Source: a virus
Direction: 5' to 3' (one strand)
DNA: 42,967 nt
Virus record (IMG/VR): IMGVR_UViG_3300005468_000010
Span: 1 to 42,967 of that record
Shown: one piece after another, positions 1 through 7,530 of the stretch
Layout: each line of letters starts with the position of its first letter
Position numbering within the stretch: the stretch's first letter is position 1
The notes under the pieces: generated by a model
Seen by the model: the letters and a program-made list of their open reading frames with translations, nothing else
Database searches by the model: none
Told to the model about the DNA's origin: nothing
Translations under genes and position numbers: made by a program

Positions 1-40
1 TGCACCACTTGTTTCTTAGGAATCTCAAAGCCTGCCGAAC
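1..40. repeat. Terminal direct repeat, left copy
   Basis: The first 40 bases are identical to the last 40 bases of the window. The tail gene that begins at 1111 continues in frame through this repeat into the other end, so the repeat marks the closure of a circular map or an assembly overlap. It is not evidence of a packaged terminal repeat. Confidence 0.95.
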
Positions 41-1111
41 GGTTCTGATGGTGGTATCAGTCCCGGTGTCAACCCCAGAGGCCATATTTCGATCCAGCAG
101 AGCATCAGCTATTGCGGTTCTTTCTCCGCTCGAAAGGTTTGTTACCGTGGTCGCAGCAGTAACCGTACCACAAATATCTCCTCTGATATCGCAGCCGGTT
201 CCATTCTTGACTGCTTTGATACCATCCGTGTTGTTGCCTCCCGAAAATTGATTACACAAAAGTCCTGCTGTTCCATCTGATCCTTGTGTCTGAAGAGTGG
301 CCCCATTCCCAAACAAACCCCCTAGACCCCTAATTCCTGATCCCACTCCACCGCCGAGAGCATTTAGACCATTCCCGCTTGCTCCGCCCGTAGCCTTTAT
401 GCCATCTCCAGCCGCGTTTCCAGAGGCATTGATCCCACTTCCCGCACCTCCAGTAGAGCTTGCTACGATAGCCGAACCCGCGCTGTTAACTACATTAAGC
501 TGTTTGAGGTTCAAGGTAGCATTGTTTCCATTCGTCGCCAAACCATCTATATCGGTCAAATCAACCTTTGGAACTCCTGTCACGCTTGGTGCTGGCACTA
601 CTTGTGCTTTCCAGTCTTCAACGTCAACCTTCAGCAAGTTATTTGCGTCCACAGCAGCCGCAGTATTGACAATGTTCTTGACATTCACGTCCAGAATTCC
701 AGCCGTGGCAGGAGCAGAGATAGCTGTGCCTAAAATATCACGAGCATCAGCAGGCACCATACCACTAGCATGCGAGGCGTTTGCCACACCATCCACCTGA
801 GTCAGATTGGCAGGGAGAGTATCCCCCAAGATATTTGCAGTGACTTGATCCACAAAATCTGTAGGATCTGCATTGGTTGCTGTGGCGTGATAAGCCAGAT
901 CTCCAAGTGTATTGGTATCTGTGGTATTGAGAGCCACTTTATACCACCCACTTGAGACTTCCGTAACTGCCCCACCAGCCGCAGCAAACGCACCACCAGC
1001 TTTGGAAAGAGTCAACGTAACGGTTAGACCAGTCTTCCCGGTCACATGATCGGTCGAATCGACCATCAAAAACATTCTAGTGTAGGCAGTTGATTGTTTT
1101 AACGTAGCCAT
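1..1111 (-). CDS. Tail fibre-like protein, N-terminal 370 residues (continues at 42815-42967)
   Basis: Seen: an open frame starts with ATG at 1111 (MATLKQSTAYTRMFLMVDS) and runs off the left edge. Across the terminal repeat it continues to a TAA at 42815, giving about 407 residues. The first ~95 residues contain TDHVTGKTGLTVTLTLSKAGG and a GWYKVALNTTDTNTLGDLA segment, which I recognise as an N-terminal module recurrent in phage tail and fibre proteins. The middle (about residues 220-300) is Gly/Ala/Ser-rich, as in fibre shafts. The C-terminus contains TLSVFKEDDATLD. Inferred: a minor tail or fibre protein near the distal end of the particle. The start overlaps the upstream gene by 13 bp. No enzymatic motif was seen. 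Confidence 0.85.
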   Translation of the reverse strand, partial: MATLKQSTAYTRMFLMVDSTDHVTGKTGLTVTLTLSKAGGAFAAAGGAVTEVSSGWYKVALNTTDTNTLGDLAYHATATNADPTDFVDQVTANILGDTLPANLTQVDGVANASHASGMVPADARDILGTAISAPATAGILDVNVKNIVNTAAAVDANNLLKVDVEDWKAQVVPAPSVTGVPKVDLTDIDGLATNGNNATLNLKQLNVVNSAGSAIVASSTGGAGSGINASGNAAGDGIKATGGASGNGLNALGGGVGSGIRGLGGLFGNGATLQTQGSDGTAGLLCNQFSGGNNTDGIKAVKNGTGCDIRGDICGTVTAATTVTNLSSGERTAIADALLDRNMASGVDTGTDTTIRTVRQALRFLRNKWC

Positions 1112-1860
1112 AGACCACTCTTATCACGATGATAGCCTTTTGTCCAATTATGAATCTGCCTAGAGCCGATTCGGGTTCCTACACTGGAAAGCGTCCTTCT
1201 AATCTTAATGCCCGCCGCCGCAGGTTGGCTAGCCGATATAAACGTAGCGGTCATCGCTCCCCAAAATCCTGACACCGAACTTGTAGCTGTAGCGTTGTAG
1301 GTTCCAGTAGCATTCACTACCTTGTCTTCAACAACTGTGGCATTGGTAATGTTATCTCTGATGGTAAAACCAGTTCCAGCACTTGTAGTCCCACCGCTCT
1401 GATTGTCTGAACCTCCCCAAATCAACTCGTTAGCTTTGGTAGTAGTGACTGCTCCCCCATCAATAGTCGTGGAGATTCCAGCAGCACTATTCGAGCCGTC
1501 TAAGAGGTTAACTAAATCCCCGCCGGAATACTCACTTACAAAACAGTTCGCGAAGTTGGTTGTATTGCCACTCCAGTTAAATGTAACTGTAGTCCGGCCT
1601 GATCCTATGTTTTTGGCATAATAAGCTCTCAAGCGTCCAAGATTAGCAACATATAACTGTGAGGCTCGAACTGCAACAAAGGTGTCACTTCCCGCACCAC
1701 CACTATCAGTTACAGAAGTAAGCTCAACATCTCCTCCTCCAATCCCCCACGCTGCGAAGGCCACGAGAAAATTACCTCCTACTGTATTGGCAATGGTGAC
1801 GTTCACTGATGACCCACCACCAGCGGCAGTATGGGCCGTTTGAATGTGAGTAATATCCAC
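1099..1860 (-). CDS. Beta-rich virion/tail protein, unknown
   Basis: This 253-residue protein is rich in Thr, Ser, Gly, Asn and Val, with alternating polar and hydrophobic stretches such as NFLVAFAAWGIGGGDVELTSV and RTTVTFNWSGNTTNF, typical of a beta-sandwich (lectin- or Ig-like) structural protein. No catalytic motif was seen. The last ~30 residues are basic and aromatic (TKGYHRDKSGLWLR). It sits directly upstream of the fibre-like gene and overlaps it by 13 bp, so a role in the tail or adhesion apparatus is likely by context. The exact fold is inferred from composition only. Confidence 0.75.
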   Translation of the reverse strand: MDITHIQTAHTAAGGGSSVNVTIANTVGGNFLVAFAAWGIGGGDVELTSVTDSGGAGSDTFVAVRASQLYVANLGRLRAYYAKNIGSGRTTVTFNWSGNTTNFANCFVSEYSGGDLVNLLDGSNSAAGISTTIDGGAVTTTKANELIWGGSDNQSGGTTSAGTGFTIRDNITNATVVEDKVVNATGTYNATATSSVSGFWGAMTATFISASQPAAAGIKIRRTLSSVGTRIGSRQIHNWTKGYHRDKSGLWLR

Positions 1861-1863
1861 AAA

Positions 1864-2229
1864 CTACTCCTCTACCAAGACAGCACAGATTCTAACCGTT
1901 AAGTTTGTGTTCAGATCACCGCCAGAGATCTCAGGACGTACTCTGTGGGGTACTTCGAGGATCTGTTTGAGGTCTTCGCCCGTGAACACTAAAAGAGAGT
2001 TGAAAGGGTCTCGCAAAGTGTCGTAGAGAGGACTTGGGCCGGGGTTATTACTGCCTTTAAGTGTAGCAGAGGCACCAGAGAAAGTTCCAGTAACTTGAAT
2101 AGTACGATCTGATTGATTGGAGATGTCCAAAGACCGACCAACATCACCCGACTTCATATTGGCCCACAAAATGACCGAGGCTCTGGTTTTGTCTCCATGA
2201 AACTCAACCACGTAGTCTATGGTTGCCAT
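1864..2229 (-). CDS. Small virion-cluster protein, unknown
   Basis: A 121-residue acidic protein starting MATIDYVVEFHGDKTRAS. It contains beta-like segments (TIQVTGTFSGASATLKGSN) and ends LTVRICAVLVEE. I do not recognise the family. It shares a 1-bp TAATG junction with the preceding gene at 2229 and is followed 3 bp later by the next gene, so it belongs to the late leftward operon. A small head or tail component is the likeliest role, from position alone. Confidence 0.75.
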   Translation of the reverse strand: MATIDYVVEFHGDKTRASVILWANMKSGDVGRSLDISNQSDRTIQVTGTFSGASATLKGSNNPGPSPLYDTLRDPFNSLLVFTGEDLKQILEVPHRVRPEISGGDLNTNLTVRICAVLVEE

Positions 2230-2459
2230 TAAAACGCCGTCTTCCCCGCCCTAAAACGCTGTGCTGATCTTACCCGTTGCTTTCCGCCGAGCTTCGGCAG
2301 ACCTCCAGTGGCTCGCGGTAACTTAGCTGGTTTGGATACCTTGATCTTGGGAGCCTTGGGCAGCTTGGTCATTGGGGGGAATACCCTTACTGAGCCAAGC
2401 GCCCTCGGAGGTCTTTCACCTTTTGGACGTGCGTACTTGGGGAGAGGCTTATCGACCAT
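2229..2459 (-). CDS. Very basic Pro/Lys-rich small protein
   Basis: A 76-residue protein of low complexity, dominated by Lys, Arg and Pro (for example KLPKAPKIKVSKPAKLPRA) and ending RFRAGKTAF. No domain is recognised. Basic tails of this kind are common among small phage virion or DNA-contacting proteins, but no function can be assigned. Its stop codon overlaps the ATG of the next gene (TAATG at 2229), which supports it being translated. Confidence 0.6.
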   Translation of the reverse strand: MVDKPLPKYARPKGERPPRALGSVRVFPPMTKLPKAPKIKVSKPAKLPRATGGLPKLGGKQRVRSAQRFRAGKTAF

Positions 2460-2466
2460 GCGTCAC

Positions 2467-3444
2467 TTAGAACGCGCCGCCGTTAGTAATCCCAACTGCG
2501 TCGTAGTTGCCAACATAGGTAATCTTCGTGCCGTTGATCTTGATGTTCGTGTTGTCAACTGCCGTGGTCTTTGCCACTCGATTGCCCATGATCGTGCCGC
2601 TCTGGTTACCCGCAGGACCGTCTTCGTTGGTGATGATGTCGATGTAGACAGCCTTGTTCTTGTCCTCGAAGCTGTTCTCAAGGATATTAACAAGCTGTAC
2701 TGAATAGTCTCCACCGGCGCCAGACTTCTCAGCGGTAATGTCGATGGTATTCGAGTAGAAGCGGTTTTTCACGATGTAGTTATCGGTCGAACCCACGCCG
2801 TTGTCAGGACCAGCAGCCGAGTCAAAGATCAAACCCTTAGCACAGCCACGGAACAGACAGTCTTGGATGCGCCCTTCAGATGCCGTCAGCTTGTGGTTAG
2901 TGTTCAAGCCTTGCAGCCGAACGCCGGCCTTATTAGCCGTGCCATCGCCGTCGAACACGCAGTCAATGTAGTTGAACCCGTTGCCGCGCTGTATGACCCC
3001 ATCAGCCGCAGTTGCAGCAAATCTCATGTGAATAGCGACAAAGCCTTGGGCCTTTACTTCGAGGGCTACTCCACTCGCCGGCTGAACGTCCGGTCGCTCA
3101 TATCCACCGTTGACAGAGCCGATAATGGTAACTGCGTCTTTCGTGACCAGCACATTCTCGGCGTATGTTCCAGGTTGCACGAGGATAACATCGCCACGAC
3201 CACTTACAGCAGCCGCAAGCGCCCCGTTGATCGACTTTTTGGCGGTTATAATGCCAAGACCACTATTCAGGTCGTCACCGGTAGAGGCATTGACGTAGAT
3301 CGGGATACCCGGTGACTGATATTGCCCTGGAATCTCACTAGGGCCGTCAGCAGGATCACGAAGAGTCATCACTTTGACGCCCTTTACAAACGCAACAAGA
3401 GTCTCGTGCGTATTAATGTCTATAGAAGGACCCCAACCAAACAT
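2467..3444 (-). CDS. Tail spike, right-handed parallel beta-helix
   Basis: A 325-residue protein. Residues ~60-110 contain IYVNASTGDDLNSG and then GRGDVILVQPGTYAENV, the typical entry into a pectate-lyase-like right-handed beta-helix. The following ~180 residues show repeated short strands with Asn/Gly turns (NGFNYIDCVFDGDG, RIQDCLFRGCAKGLIF, NYIVKNRFYSNTIDI). Known for the fold: such helices form trimeric receptor-binding or polysaccharide-degrading spikes. I see no definite catalytic pair, so depolymerase activity is open. The first ~50 residues probably attach it to the particle. A strong ribosome site (AAGGAG) lies 9 bases before the ATG at 3444. Confidence 0.85.
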   Translation of the reverse strand: MFGWGPSIDINTHETLVAFVKGVKVMTLRDPADGPSEIPGQYQSPGIPIYVNASTGDDLNSGLGIITAKKSINGALAAAVSGRGDVILVQPGTYAENVLVTKDAVTIIGSVNGGYERPDVQPASGVALEVKAQGFVAIHMRFAATAADGVIQRGNGFNYIDCVFDGDGTANKAGVRLQGLNTNHKLTASEGRIQDCLFRGCAKGLIFDSAAGPDNGVGSTDNYIVKNRFYSNTIDITAEKSGAGGDYSVQLVNILENSFEDKNKAVYIDIITNEDGPAGNQSGTIMGNRVAKTTAVDNTNIKINGTKITYVGNYDAVGITNGGAF

Positions 3445-3457
3445 TTTAACCGCTCCT

Positions 3458-3880
3458 TTAGATGCCCTTTAGTTCCGCTAGTTTTGCCTCAGCCGCTTTG
3501 ATACGAAGTTCAAGGGCAATAACTTCGTTCTCTTTAGCTGAGTATTCCTCTGATAACTGTTGCAAGGCATTCGCGTTGATCGCTTTTTGTTCGTTCAGCG
3601 ATGCGAGAGCGTCTTGAGCCGCCTTCAATGATGCAGCGGCCTGTCTGTTATATTCGTCTGTTTTAGCACTAGTGTCAAGTCTAAGCTGCTCAAGATCCAA
3701 ACTTAGACGCTTGTGCTCACTCTCGTACTGAGTATTCAACTCGTCAAGCTGTTGCTGACGTTGACTGAGAACCTGAGCCATTGCGTCAAGAGAAACCTGA
3801 AGTGAGTCCCTTTGACTGTGCTTTGCTTGAAGCACGTCAAGTAGCTCGTTCAGGCCGTCTCTGAGTTCTGATAGATCCAT
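3458..3880 (-). CDS. Coiled-coil protein of the tail gene cluster
   Basis: Essentially all 140 residues form heptad-like Leu/Ala/Gln/Glu-rich helix (for example DEYNRQAAASLKAAQDALAS and LELRIKAAEAKLAELKG). There is no signal peptide or membrane segment. It lies immediately upstream of the beta-helix spike and may be a structural stalk, an assembly chaperone or a spacer, as inferred from position. It starts at the ATG at 3880, 2 bases after the upstream stop. Confidence 0.75.
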   Translation of the reverse strand: MDLSELRDGLNELLDVLQAKHSQRDSLQVSLDAMAQVLSQRQQQLDELNTQYESEHKRLSLDLEQLRLDTSAKTDEYNRQAAASLKAAQDALASLNEQKAINANALQQLSEEYSAKENEVIALELRIKAAEAKLAELKGI

Positions 3881-3882
3881 TC

Positions 3883-4218
3883 TTACCTCGCTGCCGGTGA
3901 GGGCTTAGGACCATAAGGAATCGACTGAGTATTTGGTTCAGCCGTTACCTCGTGCTGCTCATAGCCTTTGTCGTCCTGATGACCATCAACATCTGGTGTA
4001 AAAGACATTCCGGTTGGACTTGCATCGGCCTCGGCCTGAGTTGCGGTCGAAGGGTAGCATTGCCAATCCTGAATGTCTCCGCTTTTGATCCGGCGAACGT
4101 CTTCACTCACGCCGGGGACTCCAGCCGAATGAGAACCTTCACTGTTGCCGGCTTTCGGGTCGGTCTGCCAGTTGATATCTCCACTTTCAGAATCTTGTCC
4201 TACAGAAGAACTTTTCAC
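3883..4218 (-). CDS. Acidic hydrophilic small protein with GTG start
   Basis: The frame is open further upstream, but the best start is GTG at 4218. The upstream homing endonuclease gene stops at 4221-4223 and an AGGGG motif lies 9 bases before this GTG, giving 111 residues (VKSSSVGQDSESGDINWQ...). The protein is rich in Asp, Ser, Gly and Pro and looks disordered (PNTQSIPYGPKPSPAAR at the C-terminus). The family is not recognised. It is one of a run of small soluble proteins between spike and portal genes. Confidence 0.6.
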   Translation of the reverse strand: MKSSSVGQDSESGDINWQTDPKAGNSEGSHSAGVPGVSEDVRRIKSGDIQDWQCYPSTATQAEADASPTGMSFTPDVDGHQDDKGYEQHEVTAEPNTQSIPYGPKPSPAAR

Positions 4219-4220
4219 GT

Positions 4221-4529
4221 TTATTGACCCCTTCCAAAACAGGTTTTGATCTGTTTCTGTCTTCGTGGTGACAAAAACCCGTAAATCGTCATTAAGAACC
4301 CACGTGCTCTGGGGCCATAGAGATTCCAATAATAATAACCTCTATTGTCCCTCAAAACTTTAGAGCCTCCAAACAAACTTCTTAACCTAAGAAGGAGCCA
4401 GGGATCTTTTTGAGTGATCCTGGTTTGCTCTGTTCGAGAGGCTCGGCCACAACTACCTTCTCCCTCATAAATACCAGCAGCCCAAGAAATGTCAAGGGTT
4501 GTGGGGCGAACCTCGGCAGGGGTACTCAA
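4221..4529 (-). CDS. Free-standing LAGLIDADG-type homing endonuclease (HEG 1)
   Basis: A 102-residue basic protein. Residues 15-26 (SWAAGIYEGEGS) are a LAGLIDADG-type helix with the acidic residue in the EGEG context. They are followed by ITQKDPWLLLRLRSLFGGSKV, then an aromatic strand pair (GYYYWNLYGP) and LMTIYGFLSPRRQKQI, the order usual in small single-motif endonucleases of this family. Such proteins act as dimers on long DNA targets and spread their own genes. The start appears to be TTG at 4529, one base after the upstream stop. It lies between two small virion-cluster genes and shows no intron-like flanks. Two relatives are at 33445-33816 and 41641-42042. Confidence 0.75.
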   Translation of the reverse strand: MSTPAEVRPTTLDISWAAGIYEGEGSCGRASRTEQTRITQKDPWLLLRLRSLFGGSKVLRDNRGYYYWNLYGPRARGFLMTIYGFLSPRRQKQIKTCFGRGQ

Positions 4530-4530
4530 T

Positions 4531-4758
4531 CTAGACCACTGCTTGATCGAAGTTCACTACATTGTCTTGCTCGCAGTAATGAACATCGGCCTTGTTTGTC
4601 ACTGAGCCGCTTCTGTATGAGAACGATCCAAGATGACTAACATCATGAGCGTTCTGGAATGCGCCGCTAGGCCCTGCAACCTGATCCGAGTTGCCTGACG
4701 GAGGATGAAGCTGCAAAAAGGACGCTACGGGCATCGTTGTAACTGTGGGTGCTGCCAT
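4531..4758 (-). CDS. Small protein, paralogue of the 4776-5012 product
   Basis: A 75-residue protein. It shares with its upstream neighbour an N-terminal TVTTM/TITNM motif, a PSG turn, the core VSH(L/I)G, and a C-terminal YC...N..N(F/I)D signature, indicating tandem duplication. Conserved His and Cys residues could bind a metal, but this is not established. The function is unknown. A GGGGTAAACTAAA leader precedes the ATG at 4758. Confidence 0.7.
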   Translation of the reverse strand: MAAPTVTTMPVASFLQLHPPSGNSDQVAGPSGAFQNAHDVSHLGSFSYRSGSVTNKADVHYCEQDNVVNFDQAVV

Positions 4759-4775
4759 TTTAGTTTACCCCTTTC

Positions 4776-5012
4776 TTAGCTAATTAAGTCGATGTTGAGC
4801 GCGTTGTGCTCCGCGCAGTAAGTCATGATCGCTCGACCACTGGATTGATCATTGAGGTAGCCGATATGCGAGACATGATGAGGTCGCGCCAAGGTCTCAT
4901 TGGGGCCTTTACCCTCATTGAAACCGTGTCTAGGGTCCTGATCGCCAGACGGATGAATGCCGCGAAAAGCCGCAGTATCCATATTAGTAATCGTCGGTGT
5001 TGACATAGCCAT
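4776..5012 (-). CDS. Small protein, paralogue of the 4531-4758 product
   Basis: A 78-residue protein (MAMSTPTITNMDTAAF...). It carries PHHVSHIGYLN and TYCAEHNALNIDL, matching the neighbour's DVSHLGSFS and HYCEQDNVVNFD. The pair arose by duplication and diverged considerably. It begins 1 base after the preceding stop, with GGGG as the ribosome site. No known domain is recognised; the position in the late operon suggests a virion-associated or assembly role. Confidence 0.7.
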   Translation of the reverse strand: MAMSTPTITNMDTAAFRGIHPSGDQDPRHGFNEGKGPNETLARPHHVSHIGYLNDQSSGRAIMTYCAEHNALNIDLIS

Positions 5013-5013
5013 A

Positions 5014-5364
5014 TTAACTTACCCCTTTTACTTTCTGTTCCGGCAGACAATCGCCTTCATCATCACGAGGCTGATCGCTGTCCGATTTGTAGACGCCGTA
5101 GTAAGATTGTTCTGGACTAACGCCCTCAACCTTGCCCTGAAACGTCATTGACTGTCCAGGGGAACAACTCTCAAGGCTTCCAATCTCTTGCTTCACCGGA
5201 ATACCTACCTGACCCTCAGCCGAGATGTAGTTCGAGACCTTTACATACTCGTCTTCACCAACAACCTCGCCAGCCCAAGGATCAGGCTGGATCTGTTGGT
5301 TATGATCGGTGTCTGGAATCGAGATGTTCGACTCAGACTTCTTTGTGCCGGGAGAGTACATCAT
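5014..5364 (-). CDS. Acidic small protein, unknown
   Basis: A 116-residue hydrophilic acidic protein starting MMYSPGTKKSESNISIPDTD, with a central EGQVGIPVKQEIGSLESCSPGQSM region. It joins the upstream gene through a TAATG overlap at 5364-5366. There is no signal peptide, membrane segment or recognisable motif. By context it is part of the late operon. Confidence 0.7.
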   Translation of the reverse strand: MMYSPGTKKSESNISIPDTDHNQQIQPDPWAGEVVGEDEYVKVSNYISAEGQVGIPVKQEIGSLESCSPGQSMTFQGKVEGVSPEQSYYGVYKSDSDQPRDDEGDCLPEQKVKGVS

Positions 5365-5681
5365 TAGAACTTCACTTTACCTTTCCTTAGAGACGAGAGT
5401 TGCTTCTCAAGCTTGGTCACTTTCTTCAATCCTATCACGTGTTGCTTGGCCTCGTCAAGATGGTCTTTGGCGTGTGATAGGTTGAAGGCCACAGACTCGC
5501 GGTGGTGCTTCATTGACAGCTTGGCGTCTTTTTTGGTCGTAGGAAGCTTGTGATTCTTGCGCTTCTTTTTAGGAGCCGCAACGTGCATTCCCATGTCCGA
5601 CCCAAGCATGCCACTAGAGCTTACTGAGCCAGCACCCGATCCTGCGGTTGACCCGCCGCCTGAAACATCCATACAAGCCAT
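5364..5681 (-). CDS. Ser/Gly-rich N-terminus with Lys-rich helical tail, unknown
   Basis: A 105-residue protein. The first ~35 residues are Gly/Ser/Met-rich and flexible, followed by a strongly basic patch (PKKKRKNHKLPTTKKDAK) and a helical C-terminal half (HAKDHLDEAKQHVIGLKKVTKLEKQLSSLRKGK, in part). The layout fits a nucleic-acid- or scaffold-associated protein, but the family is unknown. The basic patch resembles a nuclear localisation signal only by composition and has no such meaning here. Confidence 0.65.
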   Translation of the reverse strand: MACMDVSGGGSTAGSGAGSVSSSGMLGSDMGMHVAAPKKKRKNHKLPTTKKDAKLSMKHHRESVAFNLSHAKDHLDEAKQHVIGLKKVTKLEKQLSSLRKGKVKF

Positions 5682-5684
5682 TAT

Positions 5685-6002
5685 CTACTTTCTATACTCA
5701 TGAATCAAGAGCCTGAGAGTCACAGGAGAACCCTCTGAGACTAGACGAAGCTGCAAGACTTCCCGCCTAGAAAAAGTCTCTTCCTTCAATAGGGCACCGT
5801 GTCCTAGAGTTGGATCTTGGCCGTCGCTGCGCCAACGAACCGGTGTATCCGACTCATTTATTACCGTGATAGCCTCTAGGTGCTGAATCTCGTGGATCTC
5901 CTTATCGAGACCAGACGGAACAGAGCCTACAACGTGTTCTCTGTAGCTGGTTTCCCTGTAGGTCTCAAAATACTTGTGTAGCGTAAAGGGGGGCGTATCC
6001 AT
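5685..6002 (-). CDS. Small beta-rich virion-cluster protein, unknown
   Basis: A 105-residue protein (MDTPPFTLHKYFETYRETSY...). Strand-like C-terminal segments (EAITVINESDTPVRWRSDG and LLIHEYRK) suggest a beta-barrel or Ig-like fold. AGGATAAACCA precedes the ATG at 6002. I do not recognise the family. Its place among structural genes makes a particle component plausible. Confidence 0.7.
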   Translation of the reverse strand: MDTPPFTLHKYFETYRETSYREHVVGSVPSGLDKEIHEIQHLEAITVINESDTPVRWRSDGQDPTLGHGALLKEETFSRREVLQLRLVSEGSPVTLRLLIHEYRK

Positions 6003-6078
6003 TGGTTTATCCTTTCCTCATTATTAGAACAGTTTTGGTTTGTCCGCAAGACCTACAGACGCGAGTGATCCGGCCAAG

Positions 6079-6240
6079 TCAGCCGGCAGGGATATCCTCA
6101 GTCAGTCCACCACACTTGGAACACTTATGACCTTTAACCTCACTGCCAGAGACCATCTCATCCCTTAGCAGTCGGTATTCCTCACCTTCGACAATCTTGC
6201 GAGTGGAACCGTCTACGTGTTGAATGATTATGTATTTCAT
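6079..6240 (-). CDS. 53-residue CxxC protein
   Basis: A short frame starting with the ATG at 6240, which overlaps the TGA of the preceding gene (ATGA). It begins MKYIIIQHVDGSTRKIVEGE and ends with HKCSKCGGLTEDIPAG, so it carries one CxxC knuckle that could bind zinc through a dimer or a partner. The overlap and sensible composition support translation. The function is unknown. Confidence 0.6.
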   Translation of the reverse strand: MKYIIIQHVDGSTRKIVEGEEYRLLRDEMVSGSEVKGHKCSKCGGLTEDIPAG

Positions 6241-6899
6241 TTCTGTCCCAAAGACCGTGATACGGAGGTGCCCGTTGAATCAGTAACCGTTACGACAGCG
6301 CCGAGCATTGACACAGCACAAGGATTACAGCCGGCAGCGATCATAGGAGCAGTTCTTAGGTCTGAGATAGTGCCCTCAAACGGGTGTGTGGCTAGATAGC
6401 TTGCAGTGTCGGTAGCGATTGCTGTGAGAGCGCCACAGCCTCCAGACGTACAGTGGGTGTTTGGTGCGTCAACAAACGTGCGTGATCCAAAGCCTGTCAG
6501 CGGAGATCCACCACAGACCGTATCTCCCGTAGTCGTAACAACATCATTACAACCAAACTTAGTATTGCCCCCCTCAATATCTTTACAGTCTGGATTGGCA
6601 ACACAAACCGGATCGGCGGGTGGAGTACAAGAACATAACGCAGGACAGTTAGCTGTGGCAGTTCCGATACCAACCTTAATCGCCACAGACTGATAAGCGT
6701 CTCCTGCTACACCGCTGCCTGGGTTTGGTGGAGCCGTGAGAGTAGCTGTTTGTCCTGGAGGTGTTTGAGTGATTATGCCCTTGGTTGTGCTCCACACGAA
6801 GGGAGGCCGACCCCCGCAGACAATCACACGTAAGATTTTTGTAGTGCTACAGGGAAACTTTCCGTCGTTATTTCCGTCTGTGATTATCGTTAGTGCCAT
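6237..6899 (-). CDS. Cysteine-rich beta-type virion-cluster protein
   Basis: A 220-residue protein with 13 cysteines, which is very high for an intracellular phage product. They cluster as NCPALCSCTPPADPVCVANPDC near residue 85-105 and as HCTSGGCGA and GCNPCAVS later. Segments such as ILRVIVCGGRPPFVWSTTKG and TATLTAPPNPGSG are typical of Ig-like beta domains. There is no signal peptide. Possible roles are a disulfide-hardened external decoration or fibre protein, or a metal-binding structural protein. It is in the late operon upstream of the tail genes. Confidence 0.7.
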   Translation of the reverse strand: MALTIITDGNNDGKFPCSTTKILRVIVCGGRPPFVWSTTKGIITQTPPGQTATLTAPPNPGSGVAGDAYQSVAIKVGIGTATANCPALCSCTPPADPVCVANPDCKDIEGGNTKFGCNDVVTTTGDTVCGGSPLTGFGSRTFVDAPNTHCTSGGCGALTAIATDTASYLATHPFEGTISDLRTAPMIAAGCNPCAVSMLGAVVTVTDSTGTSVSRSLGQK

Positions 6900-7066
6900 T
6901 AGTGTTTGATGATCCCCCGTTCCTCTAACTCCATCTCAAGCCAGGTTATAACGGTTCGCTGATGTGGAGTGTGTGCTTGTGGTAAGTCAGCCCAAAGGTG
7001 TTTTAGGTCCTCAGTGTTTGCGGCCACAATCTCCGCACGATTAACGGGCCAACGAATAGGTGACAT
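6899..7066 (-). CDS. 55-residue helical protein, unknown
   Basis: The frame extends upstream, but the ATG at 7066 has a good AGGGG site 5-6 bases before it and gives MSPIRWPVNRAEIVAANTED... . The product is mostly helical and contains HTPHQRTVITWLEMELEERG. It overlaps the preceding small gene (7041-7172) by 26 bases. No family is recognised. Confidence 0.6.
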   Translation of the reverse strand: MSPIRWPVNRAEIVAANTEDLKHLWADLPQAHTPHQRTVITWLEMELEERGIIKH

Positions 7067-7172
7067 ATATGCCCCTGATCTCAACTGAGTCGCTCGTCGC
7101 AACAACAGTGAAAGTTCCAGCCCTTAAATTACTGATCAGTTTGTCGAACGCTGCTTGGTCTATGGGTATCAT
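7041..7172 (-). CDS. 43-residue small protein, unknown
   Basis: The ATG at 7172 lies immediately after the stop of the upstream gene (TAA then ATG). The product is MIPIDQAAFDKLISNLRAGT followed by TVVATSDSVEIRGIYVTYSLAR. Strand-like periodicity suggests a small folded domain. The function is unknown; support comes from tight packing and composition only. Confidence 0.5.
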   Translation of the reverse strand: MIPIDQAAFDKLISNLRAGTFTVVATSDSVEIRGIYVTYSLAR

Positions 7173-7331
7173 TTAGAACTTAGTCTTGCCTTTCTTGAAT
7201 GGAATCTTGGCGCCAGCCTTACGAGCCTGTGAGAGAGCAATAGCGACCTTCTGTTTGCGCGGGCGTTTGGTCTTAGAGGTGTTAAGCTCTTCCATTATCT
7301 TGCCAACGTTTTTAGTTTTAGGCAGTGGCAT
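7173..7331 (-). CDS. DUF6496-like basic protein
   Basis: A 52-residue Lys-rich protein with the pattern GKIMEELNTSKTKRPRKQK followed by VAIALSQARKAGAKIP. This matches my memory of the DUF6496 family (KxxxxAIAIALSEARKxGAKIP), small proteins frequent beside portal and capsid genes in environmental phages, with unknown biochemical role. It overlaps the upstream gene by 14 bp. The family assignment is from motif recognition, not a search. Confidence 0.7.
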   Translation of the reverse strand: MPLPKTKNVGKIMEELNTSKTKRPRKQKVAIALSQARKAGAKIPFKKGKTKF

Positions 7332-7530
7332 CGTCGTGCTCCTGTATCGTCATGAGAGTCTCCGGCAGGTTGCGCAACTCCTCAATCATCTTAAGGCGTC
7401 CGACGTTTGCCAGGTGACTGTTCATGTCGAAGTCAGTTCGTATCTTCTCGATTGCTTGCTTCTCCAGACGATCTAAGTGAGCCTGGAAAATGTGAGTGGG
7501 GATCTGAACGTGATAGTTGTACTTAGCCAT
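7318..7530 (-). CDS. 70-residue helical protein downstream of portal
   Basis: MAKYNYHVQIPTHIFQAHLD... is predominantly helical and charged, ending TLMTIQEHDDATA. It is joined to the portal gene by a TAATG overlap at 7530 and overlaps the next gene by 14 bp, so it is probably translated by coupling. The function is unknown. Confidence 0.65.
   Translation of the reverse strand: MAKYNYHVQIPTHIFQAHLDRLEKQAIEKIRTDFDMNSHLANVGRLKMIEELRNLPETLMTIQEHDDATA

Noticed and set aside
297-800. Long Pro/Ala-rich open frame on the + strand
   Set aside because: It is the complement of the fibre-like gene, has no ribosome site and a low-complexity product typical of antisense frames.
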